NCBI RefSeq assembly: GCF_020532645.1
Contig: NZ_JAJAUZ010000028.1
Location: 35,989-99,988, forward strand
Length of the DNA stretch: 64,000 nt
Reading direction: 5' to 3'
Origin: Streptomyces bambusae
GTDB taxonomy: Bacteria > Actinomycetota > Actinomycetes > Streptomycetales > Streptomycetaceae
The position numbers and the translations under genes were made by a program. The notes beneath the pieces were generated by a model. That model was given only the letters and a program-made list of their open reading frames with translations. It did no database searches and was not told where the DNA came from. Position 1 is the stretch's first letter. Each line of letters starts with the position of its first letter. Shown one piece after another: positions 56,420 through 64,000 of this stretch.

Positions 56420-56678
56420 GGCCCGGCGTACGCCCGGGTGACGCCCGGTCGGCGGATCCCCGCGGCCGCTCGCAGCGCGTAGAAATGAGTATCCGTACCT
56501 AGACGCAGATCTGAGTAGGGATGCGGATGGGCTCCCACCTGCACAAACGGGAGAGTGGAGAGACGGAAGGGGCGCTCGCCCGCACCGCCGGCACGGGGCG
56601 GCGGAGCAGGGCGGGCCCTCGGCCGCCACCTCACCGAGGTGCAGGGGGGCCATCGCCGGACCACGTCCGGCACACAGA

Positions 56679-56725
56679 CGCCGGTGCGCCGGGGCTCGGG
56701 GGGATCGAGCCCCGTCGCACCGGCG
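56679..56725. terminator. Long hairpin in the convergent intergenic region
   Basis: CGCCGGTGCGCCGGGGCTCG pairs with CGAGCCCCGTCGCACCGGCG, 19 of 20 positions, loop 7 nt. It can act on both strands. Confidence 0.75.
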
Positions 56726-56736
56726 TTCCCGTCGTC

Positions 56737-56765
56737 CTGCGGGGCCCGTACGCCGGGCCCCGCAG
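56737..56765 (-). terminator. Terminator of the transglutaminase operon
   Basis: CTGCGGGGCCCG and CGGGCCCCGCAG form a perfect 12-bp stem with a 5-nt loop, 5 nt past the stop on the minus strand. Confidence 0.75.
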
Positions 56766-56770
56766 CGTCC

Positions 56771-59200
56771 TCAGCCCCGCCCGCGGACCGGCAGCCGCAT
56801 CCGCAGCGCCCGCAGCCGCCCGGACACCGCGGCGGCCAGCGCCGCCCGGCGGGCCGACAGGGCCCACAGCACCCGCACCGAGGACCGCGGCACGAACCGG
56901 GCCCGCAGCCGGGCCCACCGGCCCAGTCCCGCCAGCAGCGCCGCCCGGACCAGCAGCACGTCCGGCCGCAGCCCGGCCGTCGGCGGGGCCACCCGGGCGT
57001 ACAGCACCCGCTCCACCGCCCCGGCCACCCGGTGCACCGCCTCCGCGGCCTCCGTGTCCAGCCCGCCGAGCCGTACGATCCGCTCCGCGGTGCCGCGCGG
57101 CGACAGCGCGTCGTCGGGCAGGATGCCCGCGTCCCACGCCGCGTCCGTCAGCTCCTGCCACACCGCCAGCGTCCGCACCGGCGACACCGCCGCCACCTCG
57201 ACGCCGTCCGCCGCAAGGGCCCCGGGCCCGGCGGAGGCGGCGGCCAGCCGGCGCCGGCGCACCGCCAGCCGCCACAGGAACGGCAGCAGCAGCACCAGCA
57301 CCACAGGCACGGCCACGGCCAGGACCAGCAGGGCCGTCTCCCACCAGGCCGTCCCGTCGTCCACCGCACCGGCCTGCGCGCCCGCGGTCGGACCGCAGTC
57401 GCCCAGCCGCCGCATCTGCGCGGTGCAGCCCGCGGACGAGGACGGTGCCGGAGCCGCCGCGCTGTCCGAGGTGCGCGGCGCCGGCGCGGTCGGACCGGCG
57501 GTCCGGCCCGGCGCGGTCTCGCGCAGCGTGTAGTCCGGGGTGGTGCCCCGGGTCGGGGTCGGCTCGAACCGGGTCCAGCCCACCCCCTCGAAGTACAGCT
57601 CCGGCCAGGCGTGCGCATCGCGCAGCCCCACCGACCGGGTGCCGTCGGACTGTGCCTCGCCCGGGGTGAAGCCCACCGCCACCCGCGCCGGAATGCCCAG
57701 CTCACGCGACATCACGGCCATCGAGAAGGCGAAGTGGACGCAGAAGCCCCGCTTGTCCTTGAGGAAGCGGACCACGGCCTCCGAGCCGGTCCCCGAGGAA
57801 CCGCTCGTGTCGTAGCGGAAGTTCCCCGACGAGGCGAACCAGTCCTGCAGCGCCACCGCCCGCCCGTAGTCGGACGTCGCCTTCCGCGTCACCGCCCGCG
57901 CGGTGTCCCGCACCACGGCCGGCACGCCCTCGGGCAGCGCCGTGTACTCCTTCTTCAGCTCCGGGGGCGCCGGCGGGGCCGCCGCCAGCTGCCGGGGCGT
58001 CGGCTGCACCAGCAGGCTGCGCACCGTGTACTGGGCGCCCCGGGTGTCCTGCTTCCGGTCGCCCACGACGGTCCGCCCGGCCGGCTCGAACCGCCAGCGG
58101 CCGTCGATCTCCACCTGCGTGGCCGGGTAGGGGAGCGGCAGGTACGACTGCCCGTACCAGCCCGCCGCCGACAGGCTCGTGCGCACCTCCCGGGTCTTCA
58201 CCTGCGGGCTCAGCCCCGGGGGTGCCGGCAGCCGCTCCGGCACGTCCTCCACCTGCCGCTCGGAGGTGCGCCACGAGGTGCCGTCGAACTCGTCGAGGGC
58301 CACGATCCGCAGGTACTGGCCGGCGGCGTCAGGGGTGTCCGTGCGGTAGCGCAGCACCTCCCGGTTCTCCGGCTGGTTCAGGTTGCTCTGCAGCGACACC
58401 AGCGGGTTGACCGCCGAGATCGTGCCGCCGAGGCCGTCGCCCTCGCCCTTCCCGGTGCCGGCCAGCACCCCGCCCTCCAGCGCCGGCAGCAGCAGCGGCA
58501 CCAGCACGGCGACGCCGAGGGCCGCCGCGCCCAGCCGCCGGCCGGTGCGCACCGGGGCCAGCGCCCCGCCTGCGCTCAGGCCCGCGTTCGAGCGGCCCTT
58601 CGGGCTGCCGCCGAACACCCGGCCCCACTGCGAGACCCGGTCCCGGCCCTCGGCCAGCAGCAACAGCAGGTAGCCGGCCGCGGCCGCCACGAAGTAGCCC
58701 CAGGCCGCCCCGCCGGAGGTGAGCCCGGCCGCCACCGAGTACAGCGCGAGCAGCGGCAGACCGGCCGGCGCCGCGGTACGGAACGTCACCGCGAGCAGGT
58801 CCACCATGAGGCCGATCAGCAGCACCCCGGAGACCAGCAGCAGCGCGATCCCGTCGGTCAGCGGCGCCGGCGAGGCGTAGTGGCCGACGTCCTCGACGCC
58901 CTGCTGGTACAGCGCGCCCAGCTCCTGCAGCACGCCCGGGCCGGGCAGCACCCCGGCCAGCGCCCGCTCGCCCGCGTACGACAGCGTCAGCAGCACCAGG
59001 GAGACCAGCAGCTGCACGCCGATGGTCAGGGTGCGGGCCAGCGGCACCCGCCGGGCCAGCGCACCGGCCCCGCTCTGCACGGCGAGCAGCACCGCGGCCC
59101 GCAGCAGCCAGGTGTCCGGATGCACCAGAGGGATCAGCGAGCCCGCCGTCAGCAGCGTGGCCAGCAGCGCGAACAACGTCAGTCTCGCCCTGCTGCTCAT
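56771..59200 (-). CDS. TgpA-like transglutaminase membrane protein
   Basis: An 809-aa protein: about seven N-terminal membrane helices (DUF3488 type), then an outside transglutaminase-like domain with the catalytic Cys in KRGFCVHFAFSMAVM, His in RDAHAWPELYFEGVGW and Asp in FEPTPTRG(T). A further helix (WWETALLVLAVAVPVVLVLLLPFLW) and a cytoplasmic DUF4129 domain complete it. The start ATG 59200 overlaps the DUF58 stop (ATGA). Such proteins work with MoxR and DUF58 proteins; the substrate is unknown. Confidence 0.9.
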   Translation of the reverse strand: MSSRARLTLFALLATLLTAGSLIPLVHPDTWLLRAAVLLAVQSGAGALARRVPLARTLTIGVQLLVSLVLLTLSYAGERALAGVLPGPGVLQELGALYQQGVEDVGHYASPAPLTDGIALLLVSGVLLIGLMVDLLAVTFRTAAPAGLPLLALYSVAAGLTSGGAAWGYFVAAAAGYLLLLLAEGRDRVSQWGRVFGGSPKGRSNAGLSAGGALAPVRTGRRLGAAALGVAVLVPLLLPALEGGVLAGTGKGEGDGLGGTISAVNPLVSLQSNLNQPENREVLRYRTDTPDAAGQYLRIVALDEFDGTSWRTSERQVEDVPERLPAPPGLSPQVKTREVRTSLSAAGWYGQSYLPLPYPATQVEIDGRWRFEPAGRTVVGDRKQDTRGAQYTVRSLLVQPTPRQLAAAPPAPPELKKEYTALPEGVPAVVRDTARAVTRKATSDYGRAVALQDWFASSGNFRYDTSGSSGTGSEAVVRFLKDKRGFCVHFAFSMAVMSRELGIPARVAVGFTPGEAQSDGTRSVGLRDAHAWPELYFEGVGWTRFEPTPTRGTTPDYTLRETAPGRTAGPTAPAPRTSDSAAAPAPSSSAGCTAQMRRLGDCGPTAGAQAGAVDDGTAWWETALLVLAVAVPVVLVLLLPFLWRLAVRRRRLAAASAGPGALAADGVEVAAVSPVRTLAVWQELTDAAWDAGILPDDALSPRGTAERIVRLGGLDTEAAEAVHRVAGAVERVLYARVAPPTAGLRPDVLLVRAALLAGLGRWARLRARFVPRSSVRVLWALSARRAALAAAVSGRLRALRMRLPVRGRG

Positions 59201-60569
59201 GACCGGCCCCCCGTGGTTCCCGTACCGCCCGTGCCGTGGTCCGCGGCGAAGCCGCGCCCGGCCGGGTCGCCCGCCTGCCGCCACAGCGGCGCCAGCGCGG
59301 CCCCCGGGGGCACGGCCAGCGCCGTCCACCCGGTCTCCTGCAGCCGCCGCAGCCGCTTCCCGGCCGCGGCCCCGTCACCGGACCCGCCCGACCAGGCGGC
59401 CGGATCCAGCACGAAGGCGACGGCGGCACCGCTGTGCCGGCGCATCTTCGCGGCCAGCGCGGTCTGCGTGTCGTCGAGGTCGCCCAAGAAGGCGATCAGC
59501 AGCCCCTCCGAGCCGCCGCCGGCCAGCACGTCGTTGGCCCGCGACAGCCCGGCGCCGTCGGAGTGCCCGACCACGGCGAGGGTGTCCATCATCATCCCGG
59601 CCGCCTCGGCCGAGTCCTGGCCGCCGGCGGCGAACCCGCCCGCGCCCGCCTCCGGCACCGAGGTGCCCGAGTCCGTCAGCAGCCGTACGGAGAAGCCCCG
59701 TTCCAGCAGGTGGACCACCGCCGAGGCGGCCCCGGAGACGGCCCACTCGAATGCGGAGTCCGGCCCCGCACCCCGGTAGGCCACCTTCCGGGTGTCCAGC
59801 AGCACCGTGGCCCGGGCCCGCTGCGGCTGCTCCTCGCGGCGCACCATCAGCTCGCCGTACCGCGCCGTCGAGCGCCAGTGCACCCGGCGCAGGTCGTCGC
59901 CGTGCCGGTAGGTCCGCGGGATCACGTCGTCGTCGCCGGCCAGCGCCAGCGAGCGCTGCCGCCCGTCGCCGTAGCCGGAGGACTCGCCGGTCATCCGGAC
60001 CGCGGGCAGCGGCTCGGTCCGGGGGATCACGGTCAGCGTGTCGTACGCGCTGAACGCCCGGGTCAGCTCCACCATCCCGAACGGGTCGGTGAGCCGCAGC
60101 TGGAGCGGCCCCAGCGGGTAGCGGCCGCGCAGGTCCGAGCGGACCCGGTAGGACACCTCGCGGCGGCCGCCCGCCTCGACCCGGTCCAGCACGAACCGCG
60201 GCCGCGGACCCAGTACGTACGGCACCCGGTCCTGGAGCAGCAGCAGTCCGGTGGGCAGCCGCGACACGTTGTCCATCCGCAGCTGCACCCGCGCCTCGGC
60301 ACCCGCCGGCACCCGCATCGGGGTCAGCCGGCGGGTCGCCGCCACCCGGTAGCGGGTGCGGTGCAGCGCCATCGCGCACAGCAGCGGCAGCACCGCCAGC
60401 AGCAGCCCGACCCGCAGCAGGTCGCCCTGGCCCAGGACGTACGCGCACACCGCGGCGGCGACGCCCGCGGCCACGAACGAACGGCCGCGCGTGGTCAGCC
60501 CCGACAGGGCCGCCCGCAGTCCCGCGCGCTCGCCGGCGTCACGGCCCGCGGGCCGCCCCCCGGCCGCCA

Positions 60570-60570
<1 letters not shown>
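59197..60570 (-). CDS. DUF58 domain protein (vWA-like)
   Basis: A 457-aa protein with two N-terminal membrane helices (FVAAGVAAAVCAYVLGQG, LRVGLLLAVLPLLCAMAL) and a DUF58 region (DVIPRTYRHGDDLRRVHWRSTARYGELMVRREE), followed by a vWA-like MIDAS-type domain (ATVLLDTRK). DUF58 proteins bind metal through the vWA-like part and pair with MoxR ATPases. The start overlaps the moxR stop (TGATG), and the stop overlaps the transglutaminase start. Confidence 0.9.
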
Positions 60571-61601
<1,031 letters not shown>

Positions 61602-61740
61602 CGGCCCTCCTCGGCCCAATTTCCGGGCCGACGCCCTTTGCGCATGACCGGCCCACCCCGAAACACGGCGCACCGGCCGGAATCGAAGGTCCGGGCGGGC
61701 GCCCCACCGCATTCTTGACGGCGTTACGCCCCCCTGTCAC

Positions 61741-62289
61741 TCAGGAGAGGGGATCGATCTCGCGCAGAAGTCCGGTGGTCACGTCGAAGACGAAGCCTCG
61801 CACGTCGTCCCGGTGGAGCAGGAAGGGGGAGGTCCGGACCCGCTGCATGGACTGCCGGACGTCCTGGTCGACGTCGCGGAACGCCTCCACGGCCCAGGCC
61901 GGACGCTGGCCGACCTCGTCCTCCAGCTCGTGCCGGAAGTCCTCGGTCAGGGCCTCCAGGCCGCAGCCGGTGTGGTGGATCAGGACCACGGCCCGGGTGC
62001 CCAGGGCCCGCTGGCTGATGGTGAGGGAGCGGATCGTGTCGTCGGTGACGACACCGCCCGCGTTGCGGATGGTGTGGCAGTCGCCGAGCTGGAGGCCGAG
62101 CGCCTTGTGGAGGTCTATTCGGGCGTCCATGCAGGCCACCACGGCCACGTGCAGGACCGGACGGGCGTCCATGCCGGGGTCGCTGAACTGCTCGGCGTAG
62201 CGCCGGTTGGCCTCGACGAGCCGGTCGGTCACCGTCGCGCCCGGGAGTTCGGACGCGGGGACGGCGGGCAGGGAAGCGGAAGTCGTCAT
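61741..62289 (-). CDS. Beta-class carbonic anhydrase
   Basis: A 182-aa zinc enzyme that interconverts carbon dioxide and bicarbonate. Zinc ligands are Cys in VVACMDARID and His-Cys in LIHHTGCGLE; the Asp-Arg dyad lies in CMDAR. The type resembles the mycobacterial Rv1284-like enzyme. ATG 62289 is used; GTG 62310 would add seven residues, and neither start has a clear ribosome site. Confidence 0.9.
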   Translation of the reverse strand: MTTSASLPAVPASELPGATVTDRLVEANRRYAEQFSDPGMDARPVLHVAVVACMDARIDLHKALGLQLGDCHTIRNAGGVVTDDTIRSLTISQRALGTRAVVLIHHTGCGLEALTEDFRHELEDEVGQRPAWAVEAFRDVDQDVRQSMQRVRTSPFLLHRDDVRGFVFDVTTGLLREIDPLS

Positions 62290-62462
62290 GTCTACGACGG
62301 TAGTGCTCACGGCCGGGCACAGCAGAGGAGAGGACGGACAAAGACGGGCACCCGCTGTTGTTGTGAGCTAACCCACAAGCGTGGCCGGAGGGGGCCGATC
62401 GGGTGGTACGACCCATTTGCCGGTTCCCAGCGGGCGGACGGCACGGCACGCGGGCCGGTTCG

Positions 62463-62490
62463 TTGACCGGGGCGACCCGTGGACTAAAGT
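62463..62490 (+). promoter_or_regulatory. Promoter of the division/cell-wall (dcw) cluster
   Basis: TTGACC (62463-62468), 16 bp, TAAAGT (62485-62490): a good primary-sigma promoter 102 nt upstream of rsmH. No mraZ gene separates it from rsmH. Confidence 0.6.
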
Positions 62491-62591
62491 GGCGCGAACC
62501 GGCCGGCGCCCGGGGTCCGCCCCGCTCCCGGCCCGAAAATTCCCGCGTGCGCGGCGCGTATCGCAGGTCGCGCCACTGTCTGAGAGGGCGC

Positions 62592-63548
62592 ATGAGCGAG
62601 ACCCGACACGTCCCGGTGATGCTCCAGCGGTGCCTGGACCTGTTGGCCCCGGCGCTGGAGAGGCCCGGGGCCGTCGTCGTCGACTGCACCCTCGGCCTCG
62701 GCGGCCACAGCGAGGCCCTGCTGACCCGCTTCCCCGAGGTGCGGCTGGTCGCCCTCGACCGCGACAAGGAAGCCCTGCGGCTGTCCGGCGAGCGGCTGGC
62801 GCCGTTCGGCGACCGGGCCACCCTGGTGCACGCCGTGTACGACGAACTGCCCGAGGTCCTCGACCGGCTCGGCATCCCCAAGGCCGACGGCATCCTCTTC
62901 GACCTGGGCGTCTCCTCGATGCAGCTCGACGAGGCCGACCGCGGCTTCGCGTACGCCCAGGACGCCCCGCTGGACATGCGCATGGACCAGACGACCGGGA
63001 TCAGCGCCGCCGAGGTGCTCAACACCTACCCGGCCGGCGAGCTGGTGCGGATCCTGCGGGCGTACGGCGAGGAGAAGCAGGCCAAGCGGATCGTCTCCGC
63101 GGTCGTCCGGGAACGGGAGAAGGAGCCCTTCACCAACAGCGCCCGGCTGGTCGAGCTCATCCGCGACGCCCTCCCGCAGGCCGCCAAGCGCACCGGCGGC
63201 AACCCGGCCAAGCGCACCTTCCAGGCGCTGCGGATCGAAGTCAACGGCGAACTGACCGTGCTGGAGCGGGCCGTCCCGGCCGCCGTGCAGGCCCTCGCCG
63301 TGGGCGGCCGGATCGCCGTCCTGTCCTACCACTCGCTGGAGGACCGGCTGGTCAAGACCGTCTTCGCGGCGGGCGCCACCAGCACCGCGCCGCCCGGCCT
63401 GCCGGTCGTGCCGGAGAAGTACCAGCCCAAGCTGAAGCTGCTGACGCGGGGCGCCGAGCTGCCGACCGAGGAGGAGGTCGCCGAGAACCGGCGGGCCGCC
63501 CCGGCCCGGCTGCGCGGGGTCCAGCGGATCCGCGAGGAGGAACTGTGA
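62592..63548 (+). CDS. rsmH: 16S rRNA (cytosine1402-N4)-methyltransferase
   Basis: A 318-aa methyltransferase (MraW) that modifies C1402 of 16S rRNA at the P site. The SAM loop VVDCTLGLGGHSEALL, the GILFDLGVSSMQLDEADRGF block, NPAKRTFQALRIEVNGEL and SYHSLEDRLVK are typical. ATG 62592 has GAGAGGGC upstream. First gene of the dcw cluster; ftsL follows 34 nt later. Confidence 0.96.
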   Translation: MSETRHVPVMLQRCLDLLAPALERPGAVVVDCTLGLGGHSEALLTRFPEVRLVALDRDKEALRLSGERLAPFGDRATLVHAVYDELPEVLDRLGIPKADGILFDLGVSSMQLDEADRGFAYAQDAPLDMRMDQTTGISAAEVLNTYPAGELVRILRAYGEEKQAKRIVSAVVREREKEPFTNSARLVELIRDALPQAAKRTGGNPAKRTFQALRIEVNGELTVLERAVPAAVQALAVGGRIAVLSYHSLEDRLVKTVFAAGATSTAPPGLPVVPEKYQPKLKLLTRGAELPTEEEVAENRRAAPARLRGVQRIREEEL

Positions 63549-63582
63549 GCGGTGCACCGGGGCCGGAGCGCGAGGGGGCGGC

Positions 63583-64000
63583 GTGAGCAAGGCGGCCGCG
63601 CCGGCGCGCGGGCGGGCCGGACTGTTCGGGGGACCGCTGCGGTCACGGCCCGGCGAGCCGGCCGGTGCCGCGGGCCCGGCCCGGACGCCGTTCGTGCTGC
63701 TGGTCGTCGTCCTCCTCGGCGGCGGCCTCATCACCCTGCTGCTGCTGAACTCGGCCCTCAACGAGGGCTCGTTCCACCTCAGCCGGCTCAAGAAGGAGAC
63801 CACCGCCCTCACCGACGAGCAGCAGGCGCTCCAGAAGGACGTCGACGCCTACTCGGCGCCGGACGCCCTGGAGCGCCGGGCCCGCGAACTGGGTCTCGTG
63901 CCCGGCGGCAGCCCGGTCTTCCTCGGCCCCGACGGCAAGGTCAACGGCGTGCCGAGCACTGCGGCCGCCCCGCCGCCGCCCACCCCGGCCGCCGCGAACC
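63583..64000 (+). CDS. ftsL: Cell division protein FtsL, N-terminal part
   Basis: The frame starts at GTG 63583 and runs past the right edge (139 codons visible). A ~36-residue cytoplasmic tail and one membrane helix (PFVLLVVVLLGGGLITLLLLNS) are followed by a heptad-like outside segment (LSRLKKETTALTDEQQALQKDVDAYSAPDALERRARELGLV), the FtsL arrangement. It is a scaffold of the FtsQLB divisome complex. A Pro/Ala-rich tail begins near the edge. Its place after rsmH supports the call. AGGGGGC lies upstream of the start. Confidence 0.9.
   Translation, partial: MSKAAAPARGRAGLFGGPLRSRPGEPAGAAGPARTPFVLLVVVLLGGGLITLLLLNSALNEGSFHLSRLKKETTALTDEQQALQKDVDAYSAPDALERRARELGLVPGGSPVFLGPDGKVNGVPSTAAAPPPPTPAAAN

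Larger units (their letters stand above)
56420..56770. other. 351-bp convergent intergenic region
   Basis: No gene is supported. It contains TGAGTATCCGTACCTA at 56486-56501 (a diverged TGAGTAC-type inverted repeat), a direct repeat of TGAGTA at 56512, and near its right end two strong terminator hairpins. The stop of tetR lies at the left and that of the transglutaminase gene at the right. Confidence 0.6.

Noticed and set aside
56485..56502. Mini-ORF MSIRT before a stop
   Set aside because: No ribosome site upstream and no following gene that it could control.
56555..59779. Long plus-strand frame opposite the transglutaminase and DUF58 genes
   Set aside because: Antisense shadow; the minus-strand proteins have catalytic motifs and tight start/stop overlaps.

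Overview
The window is chromosomal DNA from a Streptomyces-type actinomycete. It is very GC-rich, starts are often GTG (a few TTG), and the genes are typical streptomycete ones: the actinobacterial qcrCAB branch, a tandem NlpC/P60 pair, a macS/macR-like two-component system beside a phosphofructokinase, a PASTA kinase and rsmH-ftsL. It looks like core chromosome. I see no prophage, CRISPR array, tRNA or rRNA, and the only mobile-type sequence is one small non-autonomous element.

Layout. 1-3.1 kb: end of qcrC, then qcrA and qcrB (cytochrome bc1), overlapping start to stop. 3.2-7.1 kb: trpD, a SAM-IV riboswitch followed by a six-codon ORF and hairpins, a cysteine-desulfurase-like enzyme, then about 950 bp of structured non-coding repeats. 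7.1-24.8 kb: stand-alone Lrp sensor domain with a rhomboid protease, zinc-ribbon protein, NYN-domain protein, two secreted NlpC/P60 proteins and an HExxH lipoprotein, two glycosyltransferases, a cholesterol oxidase, acyl-CoA synthetase, a small cluster (phosphoesterase, SRPBCC, ArsA-like ATPase, DUF5304) and glucokinase. 24.9-31.9 kb: an esterase pair, plsC, macS-macR, a PFK with a pyrophosphate-type active-site signature, and a D-lactate-dehydrogenase-like enzyme.

31.9-44.1 kb: a TrpE-TrpG fusion preceded by a Trp-codon leader peptide and attenuator, divergent from class II DAHP synthase. An iron box precedes bfd, which faces bfr. Next come a molybdopterin oxidoreductase ending inside a MITE-like element, a CsoR-type operator before a His-rich membrane protein, endonuclease IV, a PASTA kinase, a large repeat complex, and a TPP-riboswitch thiO-thiS-thiG operon. 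44.2-52.7 kb: a ferredoxin-reductase-like enzyme, an Rv2175c-type DNA-binding protein, thiE, metF, membrane and DUF proteins, a CrtI-like oxidase, a methyltransferase and a HEPN protein. 52.7-64 kb: a degenerate ABC ATPase, a YhgE/Pip membrane protein and a TetR regulator behind a 32-bp palindromic operator; a MoxR-DUF58-transglutaminase operon; carbonic anhydrase; rsmH and the start of ftsL.

The genes are linked mainly by metabolite-sensing control: SAM, Trp charging, iron, probably copper, and TPP each have a visible cis element. trpD, trpEG and DAHP synthase cover aromatic biosynthesis from separate loci. thiOSG and thiE cover thiamine. No obviously new defence or biosynthetic system is present. 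The best leads are the SAM-IV/mini-ORF leader, the TetR-controlled degenerate ABC/Pip unit, the CsoR-type/DUF4396 pair, and several structured repeat families.
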